This document shows positions 37,501 to 51,600 of a stretch of DNA of 64,000 bases, one piece after another; positions within the stretch are counted from its first letter, which is position 1, and every line of letters starts with the position of its first letter. Both the position numbers and the translations under genes were made by a program. The stretch is from Takifugu bimaculatus (lineage: Eukaryota > Chordata > Actinopteri > Tetraodontiformes > Tetraodontidae): positions 27,028,013 through 27,092,012 of the forward strand of contig CP034975.1 in assembly GCA_004026145.2 (NCBI GenBank). Direction: 5' to 3'. The notes under the pieces are model-generated. The model saw nothing but the letters and a program-made list of their open reading frames with translations, was not told the DNA's origin and made no database searches.

Positions 37501-40500
37501 GTGAATTCCAGCCTGATCTAGTTAATCACTGACCACATCTCATCTGGTTGTCAGCAGATTCTCACACTGGTAGGAAGCATATAGGAAACCAGCGTAAACC
37601 GACCTCACACGTGAGCGCCTCGTTACCGTGGAGACTTACAAACAGGCTGACAAACACATCTTGTTTGGGGTCGTAGACGGGCCCTTTTCCATCGCTGTTC
37701 TCATCGTGCTCCTCAGTTACCAGCGGCAGGTTGGTGTCTTGAACGTGGTTGTGATTGAAGCTACCGTGCAGACTGGCGGAGGACTGGTGGCGGTGAAAGC
37801 GATGTTTCAGGTCACTGGGATGGCTGTGGTAAGGACCGACAACAGGAAGACATCAGTCTGCAGCCAGCTGCAACTGTGAGCGCTGTGTATAAAGATGGTG
37901 AGGCGAGGCGTGAAGACAGCTCAGACACCAGTAGTGGCTACAGGCTAATATACAGATAAATACATTCATCTGGTCATCAATGATTTTGCTTAATTTTGGT
38001 GTCTTCATTGGTAGAAAAGCAAAGAACTGTGTGTGACATAAAAAAAGGTATCGCCTATCCACTAAAATGGCACGCTCAGTTAATAAAAGCTTTGTGTTAT
38101 TTGATATCTGCATTAGAACATAAAAGGAAAAGCGTAATCTGTAAGGCCGTAAAGTCGACGGCCAACACTGGAAACACCCCTTTATTACATCAGCTCTTTG
38201 ATGAGATCAGGTCAAATATTGGCCTCCAGAGGTCCAAATCTGTGACAGCACTGCAGGACACATTGAATTATGTGTGAAGCTGAAATGAACGGTTCAGTCA
38301 TTTTACAGAGGTCTCAGCGAGCCTCTAGCTCTTCCTGCTTGCAGGTCTCTGCATATCCTTTGTTCATTTAGATGAAAATGAAAGGTAATCTTTTTGAGGA
38401 TCTGATTAGGGAATAAATGAAACAGGCAAGAAGGAAGGTTTCCTGAAGTGGACATTGCATGTGGGCTCAAAGCCACGCCAACGTGGGTGAGCGCTAAACG
38501 CTACTGCCAGTACGCTAATGTCTCAAACTCCCCGGAGCAAGATTCCAAATACAGTTTTTCCCTCAAGGTTTCTTCTTAGTCACCAGTTAGAAAGGGTTGA
38601 AAGCATGTTCATTACTTTCTGTGTTCGTCATTCTGATTCTGATCCACATTTGAGTTAAAGCCTTCCTTTATTTAAACCGAGCTGACAGCCGACATTACAT
38701 AACCAACAAAAAAAAATCTATAAACCTCTCTGTTTGGAGCATCACTCAATTGACCGCTCATGTCAGTTCAACGCAGCAGGCATGCATGTGAAAGTGCCAA
38801 TCAATAGTCGGGGGACCGTTTGAGCAGTGATGAAAAGAAAAGAACACATCAAAAAGGTTTGCAGCATTAGCAGTGAGATGTGGACACTTTGGGACTGTTG
38901 TCTTACGAGCCCGACGCTGAGACAGCTGGCGTTGTTGAGGTTTTCTGGTAGACAACTTGTGGTCTCCCATTGTAACCACACCCTCTTTAAACCAAGTGAC
39001 CTAAACTTCCTTTGGTTTAACAATATCACACCCAATAATTTTGACAAACGCCACCGATCTTATTGCCAACAGTGACTGTCTGGGTTCAGGGTGAACTCGT
39101 CGCGCATAAACCGCAAAACACCGAAATGCTGTTTCTCACCTAAACTACGTGCCAACAAAAATGACTCTTTCAACCCTTTCATGTGGTGTCCGGGATGTCA
39201 AACGAAAGTTATTTACAGTTGGGGTTTATTTGATTGCATTGCGACACAAGCATAACGGAATGAACCGGCACGCTCAAGCCACACCCCCCATGGCCTTTCG
39301 GCCAATCAAAAGGATCGATCATCTGCGTTATCGTCACCTTCTGTCTCCTCAAACCATGCAGAGGCATCAAATATGCTGTTGAACTATGGCCTGTAAGCGT
39401 CTCAAAGACTCACAGGAAAGCTCGCTCAAAGAAAAAACATGTGCGGTTGAAGACAGGAACTTTTCGCACCAACGCGGTGGTCAGCCGTTGGCCTCGGTGG
39501 GAGACGTGTAACCAAGTCAGCCTGGCCAGTGCCATTCTAGTCCCCCATCTGCACTAGTCCCCCATCATTAGTGGGTTTTTCACTCACCCAACACGCTACA
39601 CTGGCGTCACGGTGAAACGTGTGCTTTGATGGACTGTTTAGCTTCGGCAAAGCGTCAAAATCAAAAACACACTTTGTTTTTGCAGCGATGATGTCGGACA
39701 CGTGCTGCTTTTCTCAGCCACTAAGTGATGATCTGTTGAAGATCAACATTAATAAACTCTTTTGTAGCTACAAACGAATCACAGCTGGAATGAAATCCAG
39801 ATAGAACGCGGCCAAGCCGAGTTGCTCAATGCTAGAAAACCCTCACCCAAATTAAAATACTAACCCTTGACCAGGGACTTTTTTCAGAGCTTGAATAAGG
39901 ACCTGATCTGAATTTCGACTCTGCTGTGGCGGAAACTCACCGAGTTCCTCCAAGGGTTGACAGCCCCTTGGGAAATTTTCTGTGGTGGAAGCTCGGATAA
40001 AAGCTAAAATAACAAGTAACCCTGCTGGCAAGAGACAGTAAAACGTTGGAATGGAGACAGAATAATTAAATGTTTAGTCACTCCCTATTATCTAAACTGC
40101 CTGGTTTTACGTCTTTCTCATCTCAAACAAAACAGTTTAGAAGCCTAATGAACCTGGATTTATGGAAATTTCCTTAAACCTAGGTTTTACCAAATCCTAC
40201 TCATTACAAAGGAAAAGATCAAAGGGCTGGGATGACTCACGTCTTTCGCAATCACACTCAAAATCCGATGGCCGAGGCTTCGGGTTTTGACACAAGAAAC
40301 TCAAGTCAGCCGCCAGGAAAACAAGCAGATGATGAGTCCAGTATTGTTGTCAGCAAATTCTCTCTTACCTCAACTAACATACTGTAACCTCCAGCTCAGG
40401 ACAATAAGCAATGAGGAAGATAATTCAGAATTTATTATTCAGGCTGTCGCATATGTGGAAAACAATCCCATAATAATCAAATACATAACAACTGATGGCC

Positions 40501-43500
40501 TTTATGACAAACTGTGTGACCTGTGTTTGAGCAGCAGAGCTCTGAGGACGCTGGGCCTGTCCTCGGCTCTGATCTGATCAGAGATGATCATCGTCTCCAC
40601 CACCAGATGGGCGATACCTGGCAGAGAGTTCTGCTCCAGGTCCAGGAGAATGGCGCCTGTGGGACAGCAGCAGAGGAAGGGAAGGACGAGTGTGACGTTA
40701 GTTCAGAGGACAACGTCTCAGCTGTTTTGCTTTGTCACTTTTCACCTTAACAGTCTTGGCTAACAGTCCAAGACAGCAACAAGTAGGCGGAGTTTACCGT
40801 GCGTGATGGTACGACGGAGCTCCAGCAGGCTGCGGAAGGACAGGGAGGCCACGTGAGGCTTTCCCCAGCGATCCGTCTCCTCCTCCACGTCTTCCTCAAA
40901 CTTGATCCAGCGAGCTCGCTCCTTCCAGCGCATCTCATGATCCTTCTCCACGATCAGCTCGTTCAGCTCCACAAACAGCTGAGGAGGAAAACACTCCCAA
41001 ATCATTCAGGAGACGAAGGCATTTGCACAGAGAAGGTGTTCTGATTGAAAGCTGCGAGCTCTCTGTCCCTGTGTTTTAGCATTTTCCAGCTATTTCACTT
41101 TAATGCAGGTTATATTTTGGGGGTTTTATAAAGTGCAGTCATCATTTTGTTTATGTGCTGATGAAAGCATGCAGTGATGTCTATATATACTCTACTGTGA
41201 GGGGCGTGCGTGCTGCAAACCTCGTGGGTTTTCTTATCTGCTGCTCTCTTCTTCTTCTTCAGGCTGCTCAGAGGTGTGGAGCTATTGCTGGCCCTGCTTA
41301 TCTGACATCGTGATGACTTCTTTACCAGGTGGCGTCTCACCCCGGGGTTGTCTTCAAACCTGTGACCTACCAAAAATGAGCCACAGCCTAAAGGTCATCG
41401 CGGTTGCTTTATGGGAATCATGCAAACAATTGAGATTTTCAAACTCACAACCATCCGCCATGAAAACTGGACTCAAGTTCAAGATTCTGCAAAACAGATT
41501 CCGTGTTGGTGGCTGGGAATTTAAATACGGGGCCAGGATAAACTGTTAAAATGGCACTGATCAAAACCAAAGTCATTTTCAATCTCAGTGAGCCACACGC
41601 AGATAACGAGCAGCTCGCTGCAGAGAGCATTCTGTTCCCACCTATTATGAAGGAAACGTGATAAAAGGGGAACAAAACATCTGTGTCAACGCGTGTTTAG
41701 AGTGATCGTGGATAAAGAAATGATTCATAATGTTTACAAAATCTGGTGATGTTTAATTTGGGTGATCAAAAAAGAACCTGAGGGAACAGGTGTATTTACA
41801 GTCAGGCAGCTCCCGTGTGTGCAGAGGGATTTCATTCCTTATCTGGGTCTCGGTGCCAGATACTGAGCATCTACGTACATGAATAAAAGCCTGCTGAAGC
41901 TTTTTTTTTTTGTTTTTGCAGCTGTCTTGTCAAAACCAATGCAGCACAGACCATCCTGAAACATTTTCCCATTCATGCATTCAGATCCGAGACCAGATTT
42001 TCAAGAAATCTGCGTCAGAAGCTGATTTGCAGCTGAAAGTCGGTCCAAGAAAAATCAGCAGCGGTGGAGATTCGCGATTAGAATTATGGGTTAGTATTAT
42101 ATACTATTTGGAGCTCGCCGGTTGGTGCATTAAAGGTCAAAGATCTGGGGGACGTTTTAGAAACCGACGCACATTCAGTCCGCAACCGCCGGGTCCCAGT
42201 CACTCAGGCCAACGGCTGAATAGAATTTCTTACCAAATAAACAGTGTCATTTTTAATTTTGCGCACGGGCGGCCAGGGGTAACCAAAGTAGAGGTGAGAG
42301 GCCAAAGAGCGTGTGTGTGTGTGTTTGTGTGTGTGCATAAAATACAGCACAAGTTCCAGTCTGATGAGTCACGCCTTCCGCAGGGAAACAGAAATGGAAA
42401 CTGAGAAGTTATTTATTTCATTTTGCAAAGCCTCTGAACAGAGAGCTGCCTCCACTTGAACCGTTGGACGGGCCGATACGTCTCATGGCAGCGATCAACG
42501 TGAACAAGACAAATCGATCTGTGCGGAAAGGAATTTCGCGCTACTCCCTCTCCTCATTGGGAGCGGCAGCCGGAGCTGAAGCAAGTCCTTTCATCCAAAA
42601 AAGCACTTGAGCGACATCAGTCAGCAGCGTCATTCAAAATACAGATCGAGCTGCATGTAAGATGGAACCCACGCTCATGAAGTTGCATGTTCTTTTATAA
42701 TTACCACGCAAAAGCACCCAAAACACCATTTACTGTTCCATGAGGGATTTTTTCAGGATCTAATGAAAAAAAGCTGCAAAAAGAACAATTTAATAAAACC
42801 ATGGATGCAAAAGCTGGAAGTGAGCAGGGAGATAAAATGATTTCTTTTCCTTGTCTCCAAAGAGCAGATTTTGTGCATTTTCAGATTTTAGCCTGGTCCA
42901 ACCCTCAACAGAGAGAATTGATCAGATTTTGGGTTCTCCAACCACAAGTTTTTATTACTTTTTCTTCGTGTCCCCATGTAAAATGGAAATCCCCTCTCAT
43001 GTAAACAAGGATATTGGCTTGCACTAAAATTTGACTAAAGCCAATGTGTCAATTATTGAAATATAAAGTGAACTGTTAGGAAATGCACTGAACATTATTA
43101 TGAGTTATAGTTAGTAACTGGGCACTTGCCTAACAACGCATCAATGACAAAAAACAACTCTTAAAAAAAACCTACTTCATTTTAGTAATAAAAATTTTAA
43201 GTAATACATTAATTGATTCTACTCCCGGACCTTATTAAGTATCTGGAATACATTTGTGTCTCCATCTCTCAATAAAGATGTTTTCAGCTACCATACTGTT
43301 CGCCCTGATTTCTTTAGCTCGCTATTAGAACGAGCCGCACCACATTCAGCACAGCTAATCATTGGAATGCCTTTCTGCTCCAGCTGCTGCTAACCCCAAA
43401 ACTAAATGGGCACCACTGGATCAATAACAAAGCAGGAAACAGACCGTGTCAATCAGCTCAATACTAGGGACATTTGGCTTAGCGCGTAGTCAAGGATGAC

Positions 43501-46500
43501 CCCCATATTATGATTATGCAAGCAAAGTAAACAATCATTGGAAACAAGTGACTTCCTGTCTATTGATTGGCCGAATGAAGTAACATCTTCCACAAACATC
43601 AAACTGTCAGGATGGAAAACCGGAGGCAGCGGAACTGTAATGCAAGCGCGTGAATCTGCACGGATTCTCGTGACTTACGGATCGGCTCAAGCGGTGACCC
43701 CAGTTGCGTGTGGATGGACTCGAGCAAGTCGTAATCATCGAAATCCAAAACAAACTCTTCAAAGTCCTCAAAGCCTTCCACGTTGGATGCCGAGCCGTGC
43801 CGTTCATACAGGTGCTGCTTGGGGGTGCCGAGCCCTCTATGGGCACCAAAATGATGCTCGGGAACGTGGTGATCAACGGAGTTTTTCTTATCGGCATCCC
43901 CTCCCTCCTGGTTCTCCTGCGCCCCGAGATCTGTCATCTCCACAGCCGGTAAAGCCTCCTATCCACCCGTCTCTGAACGGACGCAGTGCTCATCCAGGGC
44001 TTGCCGCTCTTGCGCAATAGAGCGTACTTCCTTTTGAAAGTTCAAAAGCTGATCTTGAAAGTGTGAAACACACTCAATTTTGTTCAAGAAGGCCTACTTC
44101 TACGTGTTTCAGAATCCTCCCCTTTAAGTGCAAGTCTACAAATCAGGTGTATATAAAAACGATCCTCAATGTCGTGAAAAAGGTTAGATCGTCTTAAACC
44201 CGAGTTAAATCCAAAGCCAAGCTAACCCTGCCGACCAATCATAATCCTGCTGGATGCACATTAGCAGAAGAGGAGCAGATGATGGTCGAGCTAGACCTGC
44301 GAAGGGAAGTATCGATGAGGGCTGGTCTACTTTGAGGTTTGGAGCACCGCCCATTTTCAGTCACGTTTCCAGCCCACTGATCTATGAGGGTGTTGGAGAA
44401 GAAAAAAAAAACTCAAGGGCTCAAAAGTGAATGAGTTTTGTTCAAATGGCTAATGCCTGGCTACCATTTCATCAAAACAGCCATAACCTGTCATAATGAA
44501 TGGGGGATATTTTAAGTATTGCTGGGGTTGGGGGTGGGGCCCCTGTTTTGCCCTTAATCCTCATTAATCCTCAGGCCAAATTCAAGCACTTATCAATGGT
44601 CTTTGTGTTTAAATGGAGTTCCTTTTCAAAATAGGGGGGAGTCCCAGTGTGGTCAAGTAACACTGGTCCACAGTACAGTTCAGGGACATGGGTGAAGTGA
44701 AGGTTATGGTTATGATCATGGGTTTTGGTCAAACCCCCATCTGGATCTGCACAGCCTGGAGGAGGGAGTGGTGAGGGTTTCGGCCTGTTGCCACAACATC
44801 TGCGATGCTGCGCTGGCACAAAGCAGATCCAGGAGTGCCGGGCAGTGCCAGTCCGCTGTCCCTATTAGCGTTTGGCATGATTCTGCCGTTGCCTCTCAGA
44901 ACCACGGGCGCTTTAGATGCATCCATTTTCTCAAAGGCCTCAAAGGTAGCAGGTGCTGAGTGGGAGCCCGTGAAGTTCTGGGAGTGCAGCGCCCCTTTCA
45001 TCAATGAAGTCTCTGCCAACCTGCTGTGCTGTGAGGCTCAGCGTGCTCACCGGGATACCATCGGAGCATCGGAACTCCAAACGTCCGTAGTCAAACCGAT
45101 GGCAGGAATGTCACAGGCCCGTGGGTCATGAAGCTGTCACATCCGGCGTCCTCCACTACAGAGAAAGGCCGGTCATCTAATGTGATGTATTTAGTTATCC
45201 CTTTAGCTTTGGTACTGTCTGGTGGGGTTTGTCATTTAAGCTCCAGAAGACTGGGGTCTGTTTTGCGAGGCAGCTTTCCATCGAAACGGTGCACGGCATT
45301 TTTAGCGCACCGTTGTCTGGGGTCAGACTCATTATTTTACTTTACTTACGTTCCAGCTGAGCATAAACCAGGCTTCAGTCTGAATGCCCGTCTGCAAATA
45401 ACCAAAACATTGGCTACTGACATCATCAAATTCTATCTAATTCACAAATAGGACGGTGCTAGACAACAAGGGAATTGTTAGCCGATCCCAATATCTGGCC
45501 GGTGTGTCAGTGGATCCCCCTTTAAGAGAAAACAAGACACTTCTGGAGACCTTGAGGCCTGGTACTGCACCAGATGGAGATCCCTGACACACCCCTCACA
45601 GCAGCTTCGACAGCTCCGCCGTCCCCTATATATTTCCTCATGCAAATGTATTTTCTGTTTCTTTGGACCAAGTTGAGGAGGGATTGAACCAAACAGTTCA
45701 CACAAATATCAGTACTTGTATGGCTCCTGATTAAAGCACCACAGAGATTTGCCAGATGGCTTCAAGTCCGTGGAAAGAATTTTCCACCGACATTAGTTTG
45801 GATGTAAAAAAATAAATGCAGACTGGCACACACAGCCGCACCAGTGCGCAAGTATAAATACTCCCAACGGCATGCACAACGTGCCTTGGCTGCAGCCGAG
45901 GGTTCTTCCCAGAGTCCACGTACAACCATAAATCTGTCCTCAACAATAATAGTTTTGCAAAGTGATTAATGACGACTTGCCACAGAACTTGCGGTCTCTG
46001 AATGTGCTCTGGAACCCTCATCTCACACAACCCATAACAGCGGGTGATATTAACCAACCGGGCTGCAAAATGGGGAATGCACCGAGGTGATATGTATAGG
46101 CTGTCCATGTCAGGCATGACTGCGTACAGAGCCAATGAGACTCTGGCTGTCCCGTTTTCTGTTTCCACACTGTTTCTAAACAGTCAATGAATGCGGTGCT
46201 GTGCCGGACCTGGAAAGGCCGGGGGCATGGTCACTGCTAGAGGGAAATCGACTGCAGCCTCAGTTAATTAATGCCCCTGGATGTGGTGAGGGAGAGTCGC
46301 TTTTCTCTATCCCGCTGCCCTTTGCTCTACTTTTGTTCACGCCTCTTTTATTTGATTCGGGATATAAATGACAAACTCTACTTTTCATCTACTTTTCAAC
46401 ACACTTGTTGACTCAGCATAATGCCACACCTCCAAATGCCTCATTCAGGAGAGGTATAGATCCATTTATTGAGTGACTATTCACCGTTTGAAACAGGTGA

Positions 46501-48627
46501 ATGTGTCAATGCTCACATCACTCTGTAAACTATTACCTTGTCACAGAAGAAGGGACTAAGAGCCCTAAATATCAAACGTGTTGGTGGGGTCTTTAAATGC
46601 AAGATCACACATGTCACTGAAGACCCCGCTGAAGGAAGGAACACTAATGTGGCCTACTCAGACCAAGGGAAGCAAGTCGAGACCAACAGTAGATCCACAG
46701 TAGCTGAGTGTTACCTATTGTGTTAGCTGTTAGCTAGAAGTATATTTATAGCTCGAAGGGACAGGAAGTATGTGACAGGAAGTGCCATTCTGAAAACTTG
46801 CTGAGAAAGTATTTAATATAATCCAATCTACATACAGATAGATATAATCTGAGCAAATAAGTGAGGTTAAAATTATGTAAAGAGAAAAAAATTAGTCAGG
46901 GATTAAGACACCTCTTTCTGTGCAGATGTTATGCGACGTGACGCTGATGGCGTCAGCTGATTCCAGCTGGATGAGCTGTCAGCTGCCTTTAAACCTCCCG
47001 ATGGAGTCTGTCTGCACATTTGTCAGTATAAATGAGGGCGTGCAACAATCAGTGCGGAGCAGCAGTTATTTCTCTGTTTAAAGAGCAAGTGAACAACAGG
47101 CTGCTGTCTTTTTCATGGTGATAAAAATAAATCCATCCCCCAAAACTGAGCTAAGATAAAAATCTCACTTACTCTTCATATCATCTAGATCAGCACTGGC
47201 CAACATCTGAGCCTCGGCTTCATCAGTGGGCACCTGCTGGTAGACGGCCGTCTCCAGGGCAGTCATGCTGCCGATGCAGATCCGCTCCCGAAGGTCATAG
47301 TTGCTCCGCTGGGCCCCTGCCATCCGATGGTGGACGGGCCTCCTTCGGAAGCAGCTGTGGGTCGTGCTGGAAGGTGAAGGATCTGATGGTGGAGGGATGC
47401 TGGTAAAGAAGGATAGTTGGAGATGTATTTTTTTTAAATCAAGTACTGCATTAATAAAGGATTCATATATAAAGGGAAGTAAAGGTTTATTGTGTTTAAA
47501 TGTTCAAGGTTACATTGCACAAAAAAAGACTAAATTTAAATCTCCTCTTGGTCGCATTCTTGGATGTGACCACTGGGGGGCAACAGAACACAGGAAAAAC
47601 TGTGCTGCAGCTACTAAACGGCTGACTCTTCTTTGAGCTGACCACACTTACACACACGCACACACACACACAGCTCTGCATTTATTCTTATATTAGAAGA
47701 TGGCAATCACCTCTGCAGCCATGACGAATAGAAATACACAAAAATAGAATTTCTCTCAGTTAAATGAATCTTCTCTGTGTCCAGACAATATGTCTACCAG
47801 AAGGCTTTTACATTTACAGTGCATTATTATACAAATTAATGATGTGAAGATGCTATCAAGAGATAATAAATATTGTAGTATTGTTGTACGAAAGGCTGAG
47901 CTGTGAATGGAGCTCGGCATTTTGAGGTACCTGCTGCACGCGGTTTCTTCCTCATCCTCCTCCCCATTCTGGCCCACAACAGGGATTTTCCCATTATGTG
48001 TCTCCGCCTTTATCTCCATGGATGCAGCTTTCCCTGTTGATAAGTGTTCGTTCTCCACGTGGAAGGTGGTAAGTGGGAGAGGTTCCTCCAAGTCCTCTTG
48101 GCTTCCCAAACTAAACTGAGAGGAAGAGGAAGATCATTGAGAGTGGAGAAAGAGGACATGCACAACCCCCCGTGATCAGCGTCACAACAATCTCTGCTGA
48201 CTGGGAATTTAGGAAACCACAGAAAGTCTCATTTTACCTGTGGCTGGAGGTCGGGCGGCTCTGTAGGCGTCGCAGCCACGCCCTGCCCGTCTGTGTCCGA
48301 CTGCGCCTCCTCCTCGTCTACCTCGTGGATGGTGGGTGTGACATCAGAGGGGGGCAGGGATGTCTTTTTTTTCTTCCGCTTCTTTTTGCGCCGTCTGTCC
48401 ATGCTGTGCACCCTCTTGCGTAAGCGCTGGGGCAGGGGCAGGTGGGTGGACAGGGGATGATGCGTGTGGTGAAAAGAGTGTCTGTGGTCTGGAGGAAACA
48501 AAGAAGAAGAAAATCACAAGTGTGACCTGATGTCACAGGAGGAACCCGTGTCAACTGGTCATGTCTGAAACTCTGTGTCTGAGGTCTGTGGCACAAAGTG
48601 AATTTAGAGCTGTCATGGATATTTCAG

Positions 48628-48673
<46 letters not shown>

Positions 48674-51600
48674 GTGACGGAATAGAGATCAGAAAAAAGT
48701 GACTTATCTATTAGAGATGTTTGAACTTGTAGCCTGATTATTAAATGTTTTTAATCCACACAGTTACAGAAACAGAGAGGGTTTCCGAACAATGCTCGGG
48801 CCCAACGCCGTCTCGGTAGAGATGCTTTATCGCCCCTTAATCTGCTCATTACGCTCTTCTGAAAATTGGGCCCATTAGCTGGCGTGACCTTGGTTTGCTG
48901 CTCTCACCATAATTAACACATCCACTCATCTATATCAGCCATGGCTGATATGTGTTATATTAAGAGTTCTCTCTCTCTCTCATCTCCACATCCTGTCATG
49001 GTCACATTTTGACTTCGCTGTCAGTGGGAATGATTTTAAATATCCAAATACCAATGTATTTCTATGGTCACAGTTCTTTCATTTTTTTTAAATGCAGCAC
49101 CGCCACCTGCAACTAGGTGGTGCTACGCTAATCAGCCCTTATCTACTGGTCTGTTTAGAATGACAGATAAATGGGACTGAATGCACAGAAAGAGAGCAAC
49201 AGTGCCGTGAGGCGATGCTACATTTGTGTGTAAGTTTGTTGCCATGACAACATAATGATCACCTCGGGTGATTTGAACGGCTGTCGTTTAACTTGACGCT
49301 GTCGCGAAGTGCAAAACTTCTCTCCTCATGTGTCATCTTGGTTTTACCAGAAGAAAGCAGAGACGAGCTTTAGAGGAAATGATGCTTATTTTCTGACCAT
49401 TTTTGTTTCAGTTCAGTTCTTTTGGTAATAAAATCCTTCAGGTTAAAGCCAGCAGAAGCTAACGCCTCATCACCAAGGCAACTAGCACTGCAGTTAGCTT
49501 TAATGTGGTGATATTATGGTTACTGATGATTGTGTCCCTCTACGTAAAACCGACTTCCTTTCCTAAATAACAGAAGCAGATTTTGGGGACATTTATGGTG
49601 CATTTATATTTTATTTATTACATAAAACATGTTGCTGTTGTGGACTAACGTCTAGGCAGATTTTGGGATCTAATGTCTGCTTACATTCAAAGTCCTTCTC
49701 GGTGTAGTTTCGGCCCATCCTGCCACTGCTGCTGGAAGTGGAGTCACTGATGATGTCTCCAAAGCGCTCCACTGACAAAGTCTTCTCCAGGTTCTCCTCC
49801 TCCTCTTCTTCCTCCTGTTCCTCCATTGACCCCTCCTCATCTTCATCCTCGACCTTCACCTGAACGAGGTCAAAAAGGAAAACACTCGATCAGATGTTTG
49901 AACTGGCAACGAGACTGGCTCACACATCTGAGGGCTCAGCATCAGGATTTGTCTCTCGGATTTGTGATCAAAAACACATTTCACTGGTTACTGCTTAAAA
50001 AAAGCTCCTAATTATTAATTTAATGTAAGATTTTGTACCCGTATTTTGTGTCCGCGTACTGTAACAAGAGTAGTTTCAGATTTTCTACCACCAAACATAA
50101 AAATCTGTGGAACTGCCTGAAATGTGAAACCTGCATTCATTGATTTACATTAAATTCGCTGTGTGCAGGTAAACACGAGGACCAGACATGCTGTGCTAAG
50201 TGATAGCATGAGTGTAACGTAATCACCTGAAGACAGCTCGGCTCCAGGGAGACGGACTCAGGCTGAATGAATCACAACCCGCCAACAAAACAATCTACCC
50301 TCACCAAAGCATATAAAATGGCCATTGTTGAGTGACAGTGTGGGCAACTTCTACCTTACGCAGAGAGGATGTCAAATCAATAGAACAAAGTGCAAAGCAG
50401 TGGAAGACTAATGCACTGCACAGGCCCTGGAGACAGGGGGAGTAGAAAGGAGTGTCCTCCCTATCAGAGCCTTTCTGGAGCTCTGATAGGCTAAAACCTC
50501 AGGACAGACGGACAAGTCCCTCAGCCGCCTCTGCCTCACGCTGGTGCTGGCACAGTGGAGCTCTGCGGGCTCAAATTTCTCTGTGTCAACGCTCCAAAAC
50601 CACTGGGGGCCGGCTGCATTTAATGACCGTGAAGGTACCAAAGCCATAAGCGTTCTCTTCATCAGACCTGACATTACAGATCAAACTTAAAAGGAATAAA
50701 TAATAATAGAAACAGGATGTGGTTTTGCTCCATAAGGCACAAAGAAGAGGAAGACCCCATGTGGTTGGTTTCATTACAGACGTTTGCAGGCACGATCACA
50801 GCTGTGCGCAGGCACACAGCGATTGGTTGGACCACTTAATTTTTTTAAAATTTCCATCAACCTTCCAAATCACAAACAAGCGCATAATCAGAGCAACAAG
50901 GAGGCGTTTAGCACCGCACGTCTGAGTGAAACACAAGATGTGCGCAAGAGAATTGACATCAGTCTTAAATAATTAATGGCATCGCTCAAAATGGCAGTTT
51001 AGAATCGGGAGTGAAGACGCGGGTGCAACATTGGGCTCCCTAAACGTGCTGAAGGAGGGATGAGTCATCGGCGGCATCAGAGCGGTTTCCAGGAACAGAG
51101 GAAAAGCATGATTCCGACATGAACCCGTGCAAACTTCGAGACAGTTGCTGGCAGTTAATGAAGGATGCAAATTTTAAAAAAGGAGAAAGGAGAGAAAGGA
51201 GACCTTGTCACGTATTTTTATACGATCGCAATGAATTCTGAACGCTGAACCAGAGCTTTGGTCTTTTCGCCACATCAGCTGCCGCCTGCTAACCTTTACC
51301 ACTGACCTGCCCAGCATTTACTATGACATTAATATTTTATTTTAATGGAACGCTGAGCCAGAGAGAAAACATTTAATTATTAATCAGATGCAGAGTAATA
51401 TGGAGGATTGTGTGCAGGATCGTTTTGGTCGGCCTAATGAATTAGACATGCTTAATAATATAACAACAATGTTCTTAGTTCTGATATCTTGTTTGGGAGG
51501 CTGAATGAAAAAAAACGCGTGACCCGTTTTGAGAGTTTTAGTAATATTAATGAAACTTTGGTGTTTCGCTTCACGCTGTGGTTTTACTACATTGGCTCAG

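Noticed and set aside
43538..44020. 160-codon open frame on + opposite the alternative slc4a3 exon
   Set aside because: The - strand has the acidic open stretch with a strong donor and matching phase; the + frame has no splice logic.
45731..46168. 145-codon open frame on -
   Set aside because: No start context, splice logic or family motif; a frame of this length is possible by chance in this composition. It lies in an slc4a3 intron.
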